Shown here piece after piece: positions 24,684-34,137 of a DNA stretch of 40,476 nt; within the stretch, counting starts at the first letter, position 1; each line of letters begins with the position of its first letter. A program made the translations under genes and the position numbers. Source of the stretch: Comamonadaceae bacterium (GTDB lineage: Bacteria > Pseudomonadota > Gammaproteobacteria > Burkholderiales > Burkholderiaceae_C); NCBI GenBank assembly GCA_947372865.1, contig CANBVJ010000028.1, forward strand, positions 1 to 40,476, given 5' to 3'. The notes beneath the pieces were generated by a model that was not told the DNA's origin, made no database searches, and saw only the letters and a program-made list of their open reading frames with translations.

Positions 24684-25541
24684 TTAACGGGCTCGCACAC
24701 CAATGATGGCGAAGCGGATCCTGGAGCAAAAATAGTCGATCAGTGAAACTGTGGCCCAGATCAGAAGGATCACAAAGGCCATTTGCTGCAACTCCAGTGT
24801 GCGGATTTGCTCCGACAAAATCAGGCCAATGCCGCCGGCGCCCACAATGCCTATGATGGACGCGCTGCGGGTGTTGGACTCAAAGGCATACAGCACTTGG
24901 CTCAAGAGCACGGGCAGCATTTGGGGCAAGATGCCAAAGCGCACTGCAGTGAGCCCTGAGCCGCCGGTGGACAGCACACCCTCCACCGGTTTTTCGTCCG
25001 CCGCCTCAATGGCTTCGGAAAACAATTTGCCAAAGCTGCCCAAGTCTGACATGAACAGCGCCAGCACCCCGGCAAACGGCCCCAAGCCCACGACGTTGAT
25101 CCAGATCAGCGCCCAGATCAGGATGTCGACGCCGCGCAAGGTGTCGAAACTGCGCCGCGCAAAGAACTGCACCACACGATTGAGCGTGGTGTTGCGCGCC
25201 GCCAGAAACCCCAACGGAAAGGCAACGATGGCGGCCATAAGCGTTCCCAGCAGTGCAATGGCCATTGTCTCCAGCATGGCGTATGCATAAATCCCCGCCA
25301 GCGACCAGCTGCCCGGTTCCGGCGGCAGCATACGCAGCACCATAGCCCCGAGTTCGCCTAGGCCGCCCGCGAAGCGTGCGTAAGACATGTCCAGGCTGCG
25401 CGCGCCGTAGATGAATACTGCAATTGCCACAAAAGTAAAAAACAAGCTGCGCAGGCGCCCGCGATAAAAGGGCTGAAAGTGCACGCCATAGCGCTGGCGT
25501 AAAGTGACAGAAAGCTCGGAAGCAGGTAATTGCGCGCTCAC
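24684..25541 (-). CDS. phnE: phosphonate ABC transporter permease, second PhnE
   Basis: A 285-residue inner-membrane permease with about six helices. The EAA-type loop is seen as GGSGLTAVRFGILPQMLP, and IVGAGGIGLILSEQIR is the conserved PhnE C-terminal stretch. With PhnC (ATPase), PhnD (binding protein) and the other PhnE it forms the importer for phosphonates. The N-terminus is longer and more charged than in its neighbour. Its start overlaps the stop of the upstream phnE by 4 bases (25538-25541), so the two are likely made in equal amount and may form a heterodimeric channel. Confidence 0.92.
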   Translation of the reverse strand: MSAQLPASELSVTLRQRYGVHFQPFYRGRLRSLFFTFVAIAVFIYGARSLDMSYARFAGGLGELGAMVLRMLPPEPGSWSLAGIYAYAMLETMAIALLGTLMAAIVAFPLGFLAARNTTLNRVVQFFARRSFDTLRGVDILIWALIWINVVGLGPFAGVLALFMSDLGSFGKLFSEAIEAADEKPVEGVLSTGGSGLTAVRFGILPQMLPVLLSQVLYAFESNTRSASIIGIVGAGGIGLILSEQIRTLELQQMAFVILLIWATVSLIDYFCSRIRFAIIGVRAR

Positions 25542-26395
25542 GATTGGCCCTCTTGTCCCAACAGGCGATGGCGTACACGCTCGGTCAGGGCGTCAATCAC
25601 CATGACGCTGCCAATAATGAGGACCAGCAGGGCGCTGACATCTGCGTAGTAAAACTTGCGGATCACTTCCAGCAGCGTTTGCCCGATGCCTCCGGCCCCC
25701 ACAAAGCCCAGTACAGCGGCGCCGCGCACATTGATCTCAAAGCGCAGCAAGGCGTAGCTGGCAAAGTTGGATGCCACTTGCGGTAGCACCGCAAAGCGCA
25801 CTTTTTGCAGCCAGTTGCCGCCTGTGGCCAGCACGCCGTCCACCGGCTTCATGTCGATGTTTTCCACTACCTCGGCAAACAACTTGCCCAAAGCGCCGGT
25901 GGTATGAATGGCCAATGCCAGGATGCCAGGCATTGGCCCCAGGCTGAATGCGGCCACAAAAATCAGCGCAAAAACCATCTCGGGAACGGTGCGCGCGAAC
26001 TCCAGGAAGCGTCGAGTGGCGAATACCATCCAGTTGCCCTGCGCCATGTTCTTGCTGGCAAAGAAGCAAAACACCAGCGCAGCAGCAGCTCCCAGCACTG
26101 TTCCCACATAGGCCATGAGCAGCGTTTCGGCCATCAGGCCCAGCCACCTTTTCCAACCCCAGAACCATTCCAGCGGGTCGCTCAAGACCCATTGCCCACT
26201 TTCGAGGTGGCTGATGCGGTAGATGTAGTTGCCAAAGTTGCCGATGTTGTCGGTGAGTTTGGCGAACGATATCTCGGCCGCTTTGCCCGATAAGAGCACA
26301 CATATGCCAAGCACCAGCAGTCCCAGCCACACCTGGCGGCGCTTGGCCGCCACGGCTTGGGCGTAGGCGGCGCCCGTGCTGCTTGGCGGGTTCAT
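25538..26395 (-). CDS. phnE: phosphonate ABC transporter permease, first PhnE
   Basis: A 285-residue permease of the same family. It shows GGNWLQKVRFAVLPQVAS (EAA loop) and GFVGAGGIGQTLLEVIR. It is clearly homologous to the next gene but not a recent copy, as most positions differ. Many phosphonate importers use two PhnE subunits, whereas E. coli K-12 has one. It lies 6 bases after the phnD stop in the operon. Confidence 0.92.
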   Translation of the reverse strand: MNPPSSTGAAYAQAVAAKRRQVWLGLLVLGICVLLSGKAAEISFAKLTDNIGNFGNYIYRISHLESGQWVLSDPLEWFWGWKRWLGLMAETLLMAYVGTVLGAAAALVFCFFASKNMAQGNWMVFATRRFLEFARTVPEMVFALIFVAAFSLGPMPGILALAIHTTGALGKLFAEVVENIDMKPVDGVLATGGNWLQKVRFAVLPQVASNFASYALLRFEINVRGAAVLGFVGAGGIGQTLLEVIRKFYYADVSALLVLIIGSVMVIDALTERVRHRLLGQEGQS

Positions 26396-26401
26396 TCCTG
26401 C

Positions 26402-27301
26402 TTACTTCTTGCGCAGCACGTCGACGAACTTGTTGAGTTCGATGACCGGCAGGTAGGCTTCGTGCGTAACAGATTGGAAGGGTTCGTACTTGCCACCAGA
26501 ATACTTGTCAAAGGCCGCCTTGTCCTTCTTGGCAAAGTCAAAAAAAGCTTGTTCGATTTTCTTTTTCAGGTCGGAAGGCAGGCTGTCGAGGTACGCGATC
26601 GGCGAGTTAACGATCTGATCGGACTTGTAGATAACACGGAAGTCTTCTTTTTTGACCATGCCTTTTTCGGCCATGCGGGTCACTTCAGAGTCGGTATCGC
26701 TAAACCATTGGTTGGCTGCCACGTCCACCGTGCCTTGGTTGAGCGCCATGATGGCGTTGGTGTGGCTGCCGCTGTAAACCACTTTGCCGAAGAAGTCTTC
26801 GGGCTTGATGCCCATTCTGTCCAAGGCGTAGCGTGGTACGTTGTTGCCCGAGGTGGAATTGGGGTCGACAAAAGCGATGTTCTTGCCCTTGAGGTCTTCC
26901 ACTTTTTGGTAGGGTGAGTTGGATTTCACCCAGAGTACCGAGTAATAGCCCTTGATCCCGCCCTTGTTCACCTCAATTGCAAACGGGGTCGTCTTGACGC
27001 CAATCATGCGGGCACGGGCATAGGCGGCCGGGCCGTAGTAAGCAATGTGGATTTGCTCAGCGCGCTGGCCTTCGATCACTGCTGCGTAGTCGCCGGCGAT
27101 GCGCAGCTTGACGGGCACACCGATTTCACGCGACAGATAAGCAGCGAAGTCGCTGAATTGTTCCGTCACGGCAGCGGCGTTTTCGGCAGGGATGCTGGCG
27201 AAAACCAGCTCAGGGTATTTGGCTTTCCAGTCTTGGGCCTGCGCTGAAGCCATCAGGGCGCTGGAGGCGGCTAGTGCAAGGAGAACGCGGCGATTGAACA
27301 T
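26402..27301 (-). CDS. phnD: phosphonate-binding periplasmic protein
   Basis: A 299-residue solute-binding protein. The first 22 residues (MFNRRVLLALAASSALMASA, then QAQ) form a signal peptide with a likely AQA cleavage site. YYGPAAYARA, AFVDPNSTSGNNVP and VYSGSHTNAIMALNQGTVDVAAN are typical of PhnD, where Tyr, Ser and Thr side chains hold the phosphonate group. AAGGA lies just upstream of the ATG (in TTAAGGACCC). The 42-base gap to phnC is one of the larger ones in the operon and might hold a minor promoter or a processing site that raises PhnD level, though no clear element is seen. Confidence 0.93.
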   Translation of the reverse strand: MFNRRVLLALAASSALMASAQAQDWKAKYPELVFASIPAENAAAVTEQFSDFAAYLSREIGVPVKLRIAGDYAAVIEGQRAEQIHIAYYGPAAYARARMIGVKTTPFAIEVNKGGIKGYYSVLWVKSNSPYQKVEDLKGKNIAFVDPNSTSGNNVPRYALDRMGIKPEDFFGKVVYSGSHTNAIMALNQGTVDVAANQWFSDTDSEVTRMAEKGMVKKEDFRVIYKSDQIVNSPIAYLDSLPSDLKKKIEQAFFDFAKKDKAAFDKYSGGKYEPFQSVTHEAYLPVIELNKFVDVLRKK

Positions 27302-27343
27302 AAAGGGTCCTTAATGAGAGAGAAAGGGAAAAAGAAAAATGGT

Positions 27344-28159
27344 TCAGGCGGTCTGGGCGGCGCGCACAAAAGGCAGCACGGTTGCGCGGTGGGACGAAGG
27401 CATATGCATGACCTGCGACGCTTCCAGGCCGTAGAGGTTTTGCACCACGTGGTCTGTGAGTTCGGCCGGCACGCCGTCAAACACCACGCGCCCAGCCGAC
27501 ATGCCCACCAGGCGGTCACAGTAGTTACGCGCCACATCCAGCGCATGCAAATTGCAAAGCACGGTAATCCCCAGGTCGCGGTTGATGCTTGCTAGCGCGT
27601 CCATCACCACTTGGGTGTTGCGCGGGTCGAGTGAGGCGATGGGCTCGTCAGCGAGAATGATTTTGGGCTGCTGCACCAAGGCGCGGCAAATGGCCACGCG
27701 CTGCTGTTGCCCGCCCGAGAGCTGGTCGCAGCGTTGGGCGGCAAAGTCGGCCATGCCAAAACGGTCTAGTGCCTCCAGGGCGGCAAGTTTGTCGGCGTCG
27801 CTCCACAGCGTGAGCAGTGAGCGCCAAGTGGGCACACTGGTCAGGCGGCCCATCATCACATTGGTGAGCACGTCAAGGCGCCCGATCAGATTGAACTGCT
27901 GAAACACCATGGCGCAGTTGCGTCGCCACTGGCGCAGGGCCTGGCCCTGCAGATCGGTGACGACGGCGCCCTCAAATTCCACCGATCCCGCAGAGGGTTC
28001 ATTGAGGCGGTTGATCATGCGCAGCAGCGTGGACTTGCCCGCACCCGAGCGGCCGATGATGCCCACAAAACTACCCGCTTGTACCGCCAGCGACACGCCG
28101 TCCACGGCGGTGGTGTTGCCAAAGCGTTTGCTGAGATTGTGTAGACGAAGTGTGTGCAT
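27344..28159 (-). CDS. phnC: phosphonate ABC transporter ATP-binding protein
   Basis: A 271-residue ABC ATPase. Walker A is GRSGAGKST, the Q-loop [17 protein letters not shown], the signature LSGGQQQRV and Walker [14 protein letters not shown]. The [13 protein letters not shown] stretch is specific to PhnC. The start at 28159 ([14 protein letters not shown]) is chosen because AGGAACGCC precedes it with good spacing. In-frame starts at 28174, 28222 and 28273 would add residues that resemble nothing; the last would overlap phnM. It powers phosphonate uptake through the two PhnE permeases. In E. coli phnC is the first gene of the operon; here the transport genes come after phnM. Confidence 0.92.
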   Translation of the reverse strand: MHTLRLHNLSKRFGNTTAVDGVSLAVQAGSFVGIIGRSGAGKSTLLRMINRLNEPSAGSVEFEGAVVTDLQGQALRQWRRNCAMVFQQFNLIGRLDVLTNVMMGRLTSVPTWRSLLTLWSDADKLAALEALDRFGMADFAAQRCDQLSGGQQQRVAICRALVQQPKIILADEPIASLDPRNTQVVMDALASINRDLGITVLCNLHALDVARNYCDRLVGMSAGRVVFDGVPAELTDHVVQNLYGLEASQVMHMPSSHRATVLPFVRAAQTA

Positions 28160-28245
28160 GGGCGTTCCTGGCATGGCGGGCGCCGTCCCTTGGACGGCGG
28201 CTTGCGCGAGCTTAGGCAGCATGTGTGTCAACGCAGTGACGGCGC

Positions 28246-29415
28246 CTACGCCACACGCACGCCGCCGCGCCACACGGCGCGTACCACGGGCTGCTGGCGC
28301 CCGTCGGCCAGAGCGGTCATGCGCACCTGCACCAGGTCTGCGCGCATGTCCTGGGCAATGGTGCCGCGGTCGTGCAGGCCGATGGACTGCGCCGGCTTGC
28401 GACTCACCAGCGCCACGGCTTGTGGCAGGCTCAGGCCCGCTGTCTCGGTCAGGCGCACCGTGGCCGAGAGCAAGCTGCCGGGCACATAGTCTGACGACAA
28501 GATGTCCACCAGCCCCAAGCGTGCGAGTTCAATGGCCGACACATTGCCCGAATGCGAGCCGCCACGCACCACGTTGGGCCCGCCCATGATGGTGGCCATA
28601 TTGCGTGCGCGCGCTGCTTGCGCTGCGGCAACGGTGGTCGGGAATTCGCTCACGGTGGCACCTTCGGCATAGGCTTTTTCCACGTGCGCCACTGTGGTGT
28701 CGTCGTGGCTGGCCAGGGTGATGCCGTGTTGCTTGCAATAGGCTGTGAAATAGGCGCGGTGCGGTTGGGCGTAGCGGGCCTGGTGTTCTTTGGACTGGGC
28801 TACGCGCTCTTCAAACTTGGCCTGGCTCCAACCTTTTTTACCCGTAAAGTAAATCCAGGCGTGCTCGATGTTCTCCCATTGACGCTGACCCGGCGTGTGG
28901 TCCATCAGGGACACCATGCGTACCAGCGGGTTGTCGATAAACGGCGCAAAAAGTTCTAGCGTGTTGGGCGCGGGAAGCTCGCAGCGCACATGGAGCAAGT
29001 GGTCAGCGCGCAGCACGCCACGCGCAGAAAAATCGCGCAGGCATTCAAGCACCGTATCCCACTCGCTGCCGCGCACGCTGTCGGGGTCAGACTCGCCCAC
29101 ACCCAGCGCGTCGAGCACCGTGGTGATTCCTGCCGCCGCAATTTCGGCGTCGTGCGCCAGCAGCGCGGGCGCATCATCCCAGCGCACCTTGGGACGCGGC
29201 ATCAGGTGGCGCTCAAAATTGTCGGTGTGTACTTCCACCATGCCGGGGATCAGGTAGTCGCCTTGCAGGTCGATGGCGCCACCGATGGCGCTGTCGCCCT
29301 GGTCTACGGTCCGGATCATGCCGCTTTGGCACGAGAGGCTGCCGTGCACGACTTCATCGGCCAGCACCATCCGGGCGTTGGTGAAGGTGATCGGTGTGCT
29401 TGTAGGGGTGTTCAT
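28246..29415 (-). CDS. phnM: alpha-D-ribose 1-methylphosphonate 5-triphosphate diphosphatase
   Basis: A 389-residue amidohydrolase-fold enzyme that removes pyrophosphate from the ribosyl-triphosphate phosphonate made by PhnI/G/H/L, giving the substrate of PhnJ. The metal-binding stretches are [20 protein letters not shown] and [11 protein letters not shown], all as in PhnM. The ATG at 29415 overlaps the phnL stop (ATGA), which settles the start against an open frame reaching 29709. The gap to phnC is 86 bases, the widest in the operon. The length is normal for the family. Confidence 0.93.
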   Translation of the reverse strand: MNTPTSTPITFTNARMVLADEVVHGSLSCQSGMIRTVDQGDSAIGGAIDLQGDYLIPGMVEVHTDNFERHLMPRPKVRWDDAPALLAHDAEIAAAGITTVLDALGVGESDPDSVRGSEWDTVLECLRDFSARGVLRADHLLHVRCELPAPNTLELFAPFIDNPLVRMVSLMDHTPGQRQWENIEHAWIYFTGKKGWSQAKFEERVAQSKEHQARYAQPHRAYFTAYCKQHGITLASHDDTTVAHVEKAYAEGATVSEFPTTVAAAQAARARNMATIMGGPNVVRGGSHSGNVSAIELARLGLVDILSSDYVPGSLLSATVRLTETAGLSLPQAVALVSRKPAQSIGLHDRGTIAQDMRADLVQVRMTALADGRQQPVVRAVWRGGVRVA

Positions 29416-30140
29416 GGTGCGGGGGGGATAAGTTGCATGGCCACGGTGCGGCTGGACACCGCTTGGGCGACCACCTGGTCGTGAAAGATTCCGAGAATGC
29501 CGACGCCTTGGGCGCGCGCCTCTGCGATCAGCTCGATCACGGTTTGGGTGTTTTCGGGGTCGAGCGAAGCCGTGGGTTCGTCCAACAGCAGCAGGGGCCG
29601 GGGCTTGATAAAGCTGCGTGCGATATTGATGCGTTGCTGCTCGCCACCTGAGAATGTGGCCGGTGGCAGCTGCCACAGCGAGGGCGCAATGCGCAGCCGT
29701 TGCAGCCACAGGGCCGCCAACTCGCGCGCCTGGGCTGGTGTGAATTGCGCGCCGCCGCCTTCAAGCAGGGGTTCAGCCACGATGTCAATGGCCGCTACGC
29801 GCGGAATCACCCGCAAGAACTGGCTCACATAGCCCATGGACTGGCTGCGCAAGCGCAGTACGGTGCGGGCGTTGGCTTGGGTGATGTCAACCATCTCGCC
29901 CTGCGTGGAGCGCACCAAAATCTGACCTGCCGTGGCGCGGTAGTTGCCAAAGGCGAGCTTGAGCACCGTGCTCTTGCCCATGCCCGAGGGGCCGCTCAGG
30001 CGCACGCATTCGCCGGGCATGAGCTTCAGGTCAAAGTCTTGCAGCACTGAGAGCGATGTGCTGTTTTGCAGGTGCAAGACAAACTGTTTGCTGACCGCTT
30101 GCATGTGCAGCAAGGGCGTGTAAAGGGCAAGAGAGGTCAT
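29412..30140 (-). CDS. phnL: C-P lyase ABC-type ATPase PhnL
   Basis: A 242-residue ABC ATPase that works in the C-P lyase complex, not in transport. Walker A is GPSGMGKST, the signature FSGGEQQRINIAR and Walker B LLLLDEPTASLDPENT. The SMGYVSQFLRVIPRV stretch marks PhnL. Together with PhnG, H and I it is required to attach the phosphonate to the ribose of ATP. Its start overlaps the phnK stop by 4 bases and its own stop overlaps the phnM start by 4 bases. Confidence 0.93.
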   Translation of the reverse strand: MTSLALYTPLLHMQAVSKQFVLHLQNSTSLSVLQDFDLKLMPGECVRLSGPSGMGKSTVLKLAFGNYRATAGQILVRSTQGEMVDITQANARTVLRLRSQSMGYVSQFLRVIPRVAAIDIVAEPLLEGGGAQFTPAQARELAALWLQRLRIAPSLWQLPPATFSGGEQQRINIARSFIKPRPLLLLDEPTASLDPENTQTVIELIAEARAQGVGILGIFHDQVVAQAVSSRTVAMQLIPPAP

Positions 30141-30925
30141 GGTTGCAGCACCGAGGAAACCAGAAGTTGGGTGTAAGGGTGCTGGGGGTCGTCCAGCACC
30201 TGGTCGGTCAGGCCGGTCTCGACTGCCACGCCACCTTGCATGACCAGCATGCGCTGCGCCAAGAGGCGCGCCACTGCCAGATCGTGGGTGACGATGATGG
30301 CGGCCAGGCCCATCTGGCGCGTCAGCATGCGCAGCATGTCCAAGAGGCGCGCTTGCACCGACACGTCCAGCCCCGAGGTGGGTTCGTCCATGAACACCAG
30401 GCGCGGCTGGGTAATCAAATTTCGCGCAATCTGCAGGCGCTGACGCATGCCGCCCGAGAAGGTGTCGGGCCGGTCGTCGATACGGCTGGGGCTGATTTCC
30501 ACACGCTCAAGCCAGTCGGTGGCCTGCGCGCGCAAGTTGCCGTAGTGACGCTGGCCCAGGGCCATCAGGCGCTCGGCCACATTGGCCCCGGCCGACACAT
30601 TCATGCGCAGGCCGTCGGCCGCGTTCTGGTGCACAAAGCCCCAGTCGGTGCGGGCCAGCATGCGCCGCTGGGCCTCGGTCATGGCATAAATGTCTTGCAG
30701 GTCGCCATCCTTGAGCGCAAACGCCACCTGGCCTGTGCTGGGCGTATGGCGCGCGGCCACCGCATTGAGCAAGGTACTCTTGCCCGAGCCCGATTCGCCC
30801 ACCACGGCCAGCACTTCGCCGGGCCACAGGTCAAAAGAAATCTCGCGCACCACGGTGCGCGCGCCGTAGGCGCAGCCCAGGTTTTGCACCCGCAGCAGCG
30901 GTGGCAGATTGTCGATGTGCGTCAT
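30137..30925 (-). CDS. phnK: C-P lyase ABC-type ATPase PhnK
   Basis: A 262-residue ABC ATPase related to oligopeptide-transport ATPases, as PhnK is. Walker A is GESGSGKST, then FVHQNAADGLRMNVSAG (PhnK-specific), the signature FSGGMRQRLQIAR, Walker B LVFMDEPTSGLD and the C-terminal DDPQHPYTQLLVSS. In the E. coli complex PhnK binds the PhnGHIJ core through PhnJ. The ATG at 30925 overlaps the phnJ stop (ATGA). An open frame upstream to 31009 lies inside phnJ and is rejected as part of the protein. Confidence 0.93.
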   Translation of the reverse strand: MTHIDNLPPLLRVQNLGCAYGARTVVREISFDLWPGEVLAVVGESGSGKSTLLNAVAARHTPSTGQVAFALKDGDLQDIYAMTEAQRRMLARTDWGFVHQNAADGLRMNVSAGANVAERLMALGQRHYGNLRAQATDWLERVEISPSRIDDRPDTFSGGMRQRLQIARNLITQPRLVFMDEPTSGLDVSVQARLLDMLRMLTRQMGLAAIIVTHDLAVARLLAQRMLVMQGGVAVETGLTDQVLDDPQHPYTQLLVSSVLQP

Positions 30926-31833
30926 GGTGCGCCAAGCCCCGCCGTTGCCAGGCTGGCTGCGGCCAGCAACGCGCCTTGGCGCTTGCTGCAGTAGTCGCTG
31001 TCCGAGCAAACGAACATACGTCCTCCCTGGTCGTCCATCAGCACTTCGTCCAGGTAGCTCTCATTCGATCCGCACAGCTCGCAGGCGTGGTCCCAGCGCT
31101 GCACCTCGAAGGGGTGGTCTTCAAAGCCCAGGCTTTCCACCGGCGTGTAGGGCGGCACCGCGTAGATGCGCTTTTCACGCCCCGCGCCAAACAGTTGCAA
31201 GGCGGGGTTCTGGTGCATCTTGGGGTTGTCAAATTTCGGGATCGGCGAGGGCGACATGATGTAGCGGCCATTAACCAACACCGGATAGTCGTAGGTGGTG
31301 GCAATGTGGCCGTAGCGGGCCAGGTCTTCAAACAGGTTCACGTGCATCAGGCCGTACTCTTGCAGGGCGTGCAGCTTGCGGGTTTCCACCTCGCGCGGCT
31401 CCAGGTGTTGCATGGGCTCGGGCACCGGCACCTGGTAAACCAGCACCTGGCCTTCGCGCAAGGGCGTCTCGGGAATGCGGTGGCGCGTCTGGATGATGCT
31501 GGCGCTCAAGGTATCGGTCGTCACTTCCACGCCGGTGGTGCGCTGAAAAAAGCGCCGAATATTGACGGCGTTGACCGTGTCGTCCGAACCCTGGTCAATC
31601 ACCTTGAGCACATCGTCTGGCCCGATGATGGACGCCGTGACCTGGATGCCGCCCGTGCCCCAGCCATAGGGCAGCGGCATTTCACGCGAACCAAAAGGCA
31701 CCTGGTAACCGGGAATGCCCACCGCTTTGAGGATGGCGCGCCGGATCATGCGCTTGGTGCGCTCGTCCAGGTAGGCGAAGTTGATATTGGGGTCGCGCGC
31801 TGGTGCCGCGCCAGGTAAGTCAGTTGGCTGCAT
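30922..31833 (-). CDS. phnJ: carbon-phosphorus lyase catalytic subunit (radical SAM)
   Basis: A 303-residue C-P lyase subunit. The unusual radical-SAM cluster motif Cys-x2-Cys-x21-Cys is complete (Cys251, Cys254, Cys276), and the fourth cysteine, six residues on (Cys282), matches the thiyl-radical cysteine of E. coli PhnJ. It cleaves the C-P bond of ribose-1-phosphonate 5-phosphate, releasing the alkane (methane from methylphosphonate) and a cyclic ribose phosphate. The ATG at 31833 has AAGGG upstream and overlaps the phnI end by 14 bases. A TTG 21 bases further up is less likely. A few extra N-terminal residues before NFAYLDERTKRMIRR do not affect the core. Confidence 0.95.
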   Translation of the reverse strand: MQPTDLPGAAPARDPNINFAYLDERTKRMIRRAILKAVGIPGYQVPFGSREMPLPYGWGTGGIQVTASIIGPDDVLKVIDQGSDDTVNAVNIRRFFQRTTGVEVTTDTLSASIIQTRHRIPETPLREGQVLVYQVPVPEPMQHLEPREVETRKLHALQEYGLMHVNLFEDLARYGHIATTYDYPVLVNGRYIMSPSPIPKFDNPKMHQNPALQLFGAGREKRIYAVPPYTPVESLGFEDHPFEVQRWDHACELCGSNESYLDEVLMDDQGGRMFVCSDSDYCSKRQGALLAAASLATAGLGAP

Positions 31834-32914
31834 CTGCGGGCCCTTGGTTGGCAAAAGTCTGGCGCATCTTGCGCACCAGGTCGAGCTCGGACTGGAAGTC
31901 CACGTAGTGCGGCAGCTTCAGGTGCTGCACAAAGCCCGAGCTCTCCAGGCTGTCGCTGTGCGACATCACAAACTCCTGCATCTGGGCGGGCGATATGACT
32001 GCTTCACCGAGTTCGTCGGCCCGTAGCGCGCGGTCTACCAGGCTCATGGCCATGGCCTTGCGCTCGCTGTGGCCAAAAGCCAGGCCATAACCGCACGTGA
32101 ACTGAGGCGGCTGGGTCTGGCTGCCCTGGAACTGGTTGATCATCTGGCACTCGGTCACCGCCAGGTCACCGATCGAGATAGAGAAACCCAGCTCTTCGGG
32201 GGTGATGCAAAGCTCCACCGTGCCAAAGCGGATTTCGCCGACAAAAGGATGGGTTTCCGAGTAGCCGCGCTGGGTGGAATAGGCCATGGCTAGCAAAAAT
32301 CCTTCGTCGGCGCGGGCCAGGTTTTGCAAGCGTGCCGACCGGTCTGCCGGAAAACGCAGGGGCTGGCGTGTCAGGTCAAAGGGATCGGGGTCGCCAGCGG
32401 GGGGCTGCTGGGTTTCGAGCAGGCTTTCGTGGTGCAAAAGGTCCACCACGCGCGGTGTCGCTTCGGTGCTGACTGCCGCCTGACGTGGCTCGGGCAAGGT
32501 GGCGCCGGTGGCCAGCAGGCTGAAGTCGAGCAGGCGCTGGGTGTAGTCATAGGTGGGCCCCAGCACCTGGCCGCCGGGCAGGTCTTTGAAGGCCGCAGAA
32601 ATGCGGCGCTCAATCTGCATGGCGCCCGTGTCCAGTGCTTCGCTGTAACCCAGGCGCGGGAGGGTGGCGCGGTAGGCGCGCAGCAAGAAGATGGCTTCGA
32701 CCAGGTCGCCCGCGCTTTGCTTGATAGCCAAGGCGGCGAGTTCTGGGTCGTAGACCGAGCCTTCGGTCATCACCCGGTCTACTGCCAGGCGCAGTTGTTC
32801 GCAGATTTGCGCAATGCTGAGCTCGGCCACTGCCGGGTCGCCCCGGCGCTGCTGGGCCAGCAAATCGTAGCTGGCCAGAATGGCCGATTCGCCCCCTTTG
32901 ACGGCAACGTACAT
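31820..32914 (-). CDS. phnI: C-P lyase core subunit PhnI (nucleosidase/transferase)
   Basis: A 364-residue protein that opens MYVAVKGGESAI, the standard PhnI start. In the C-P lyase pathway PhnI, with G, H and L, replaces the adenine of ATP with the phosphonate. Landmarks are QLRLAVDRVMTEGSVYDPELAALA, GYGLAFGHSERKAMAMSLVDRAL, and SHSDSLESSGFVQHLKLPHYVDFQ near the end (separate segments). The length is normal. It starts 4 bases after the phnH stop. Confidence 0.95.
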   Translation of the reverse strand: MYVAVKGGESAILASYDLLAQQRRGDPAVAELSIAQICEQLRLAVDRVMTEGSVYDPELAALAIKQSAGDLVEAIFLLRAYRATLPRLGYSEALDTGAMQIERRISAAFKDLPGGQVLGPTYDYTQRLLDFSLLATGATLPEPRQAAVSTEATPRVVDLLHHESLLETQQPPAGDPDPFDLTRQPLRFPADRSARLQNLARADEGFLLAMAYSTQRGYSETHPFVGEIRFGTVELCITPEELGFSISIGDLAVTECQMINQFQGSQTQPPQFTCGYGLAFGHSERKAMAMSLVDRALRADELGEAVISPAQMQEFVMSHSDSLESSGFVQHLKLPHYVDFQSELDLVRKMRQTFANQGPADAAN

Positions 32915-32918
32915 AGGG

Positions 32919-33536
32919 TTAGCCTTCTATCAAGGTAGAGCGTGGCAGGCCCACAAAGGCCTCGCCCTGCGTGAAAAAGAAATCCACGCCGCAGGGGAAA
33001 TGCGTCTGGCCCATGCGCCACTGCGCAGCAAATTCCGATGCAAGTCCGTCGATGTGCAACTGCGTGCTTCCCTTAATGCCCGGGCCGCGCAGGGTCCAGG
33101 CTGGTGTCGGCGAATCCAGGCTTTCCACTTGGACGATGCAGGTGGCGGACTGGTCAGGGTATTCGGCGCTGCCTTGGGCGAAAACCTCCAGTGCGGGCAA
33201 TTCGGACGCCGAGGCAATCCAGGCAAAGTCGGCCAGCGCCGCGTCTACCACGACAAGGCAACCGGTGTGAAAGCGCAGCCAGGCCGCTGCGTCGCCCTGG
33301 GCCAATCCCGGCGACAACCATAGCTTGCAATCCTGGTCCAGCAAAGCCAGCAACAGGGCCGCTGCCGCCGGGTTCGCCCCTTGCGGCGCTTGCATTCCTT
33401 GCAGCCCGCCCGAGGCGCCAAGCGTCTGCACGCGCCCGGGCAGCGAGAGCGCGTCCAGCGCGTGGCGAAACACGGTCTGGCTGCACAGTGCGGGCTCTGC
33501 AAAGCCGCGCCCTAAGTCTTTGAGTTGCTGTTGCAT
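32919..33536 (-). CDS. phnH: C-P lyase core subunit PhnH
   Basis: A 205-residue core component of the PhnGHIJ complex, with the PLP-transferase-like fold of PhnH but no PLP site. FRHALDALSLPGRV, QDCKLWLSP and the C-terminal FPCGVDFFFTQGEAFVGLPRSTLI are the family landmarks. Its ATG shares a base with the phnG stop (TGATG), so the two are coupled. Confidence 0.93.
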   Translation of the reverse strand: MQQQLKDLGRGFAEPALCSQTVFRHALDALSLPGRVQTLGASGGLQGMQAPQGANPAAAALLLALLDQDCKLWLSPGLAQGDAAAWLRFHTGCLVVVDAALADFAWIASASELPALEVFAQGSAEYPDQSATCIVQVESLDSPTPAWTLRGPGIKGSTQLHIDGLASEFAAQWRMGQTHFPCGVDFFFTQGEAFVGLPRSTLIEG

Positions 33537-34060
33537 CAGAAATCGCCCTCATCGTCCGGGCCGCTACCCGCTTCGCGGGCCACGGTAAAAAATTCAACGC
33601 GGGTGGCCTGGGCCTGGGCATTTTTTTGCTGGGCCTGTGCGTCTTGTATTTGCTGCAGAGGCTGCAGCAGCGCGCTGCTCCAGTGGGCGTGCAGCGCGGG
33701 CTCTTGCAGCAAGGCGTCGGCCAGCGCAGCGAGTTGCGCATGGCGGTGCGAGCCGCCCATCACATAGGCCACGCCGACCTGCTGGCAGCCGGTGTGCGCC
33801 GCATCGGGCTTGAGCACGCAGCGGGTCACGCGCACCTCGCCCAGATTGAAGCGCTGCCCGCTGCCTCCGGCGCGGCCTTGGACCATCATCAGACCGGTCT
33901 CAAGGGGGCGCAGCCACTGCACATCGCCCTCGCACTGGGTGGCCAAATGGGTTTCCAGCCAAGGCAACGGCGCGCGTGCCAGCAAGGCCATCCACCGCTG
34001 GCGGGGCACAGTGCGGGTTTGCGTGCTAGTTTCTGTGGTGGTGTAATCGTGGTGCAACAT
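33536..34060 (-). CDS. phnG: C-P lyase core subunit PhnG
   Basis: A 174-residue protein, first gene of the phosphonate operon. RQRWMALLARAP, GLMMVQGRAGGSGQRFNLGEVRVTRC (two adjoining segments), and GVAYVMGGSHRHAQLAALADALLQ are the PhnG landmarks. The ATG at 34060 is close to the divergent DUF1045 gene, so the 77-base gap must hold both promoters. The frame remains open upstream to 34432 but that part is antisense to DUF1045. There is no phnF repressor gene beside it, unlike in E. coli. I looked for a Pho box in the gap and saw only isolated half-sites. Confidence 0.92.
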   Translation of the reverse strand: MLHHDYTTTETSTQTRTVPRQRWMALLARAPLPWLETHLATQCEGDVQWLRPLETGLMMVQGRAGGSGQRFNLGEVRVTRCVLKPDAAHTGCQQVGVAYVMGGSHRHAQLAALADALLQEPALHAHWSSALLQPLQQIQDAQAQQKNAQAQATRVEFFTVAREAGSGPDDEGDF

Positions 34061-34137
34061 GCGTGGGCTATCGTTCTTGCAGCGCACTTTAGGGCGCAGA
34101 TATTTCCCTTTTGTGACCACCAGCGCTGTCCTTGACC

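Noticed and set aside
34061..34137. Pho box in the phnG/DUF1045 gap
   Set aside because: Single half-sites (GGTCAC on the minus strand, TGTGAC on the plus strand) occur, but no partner lies 11 bases away. Phosphate control of the phn operon is likely but not shown by this gap.
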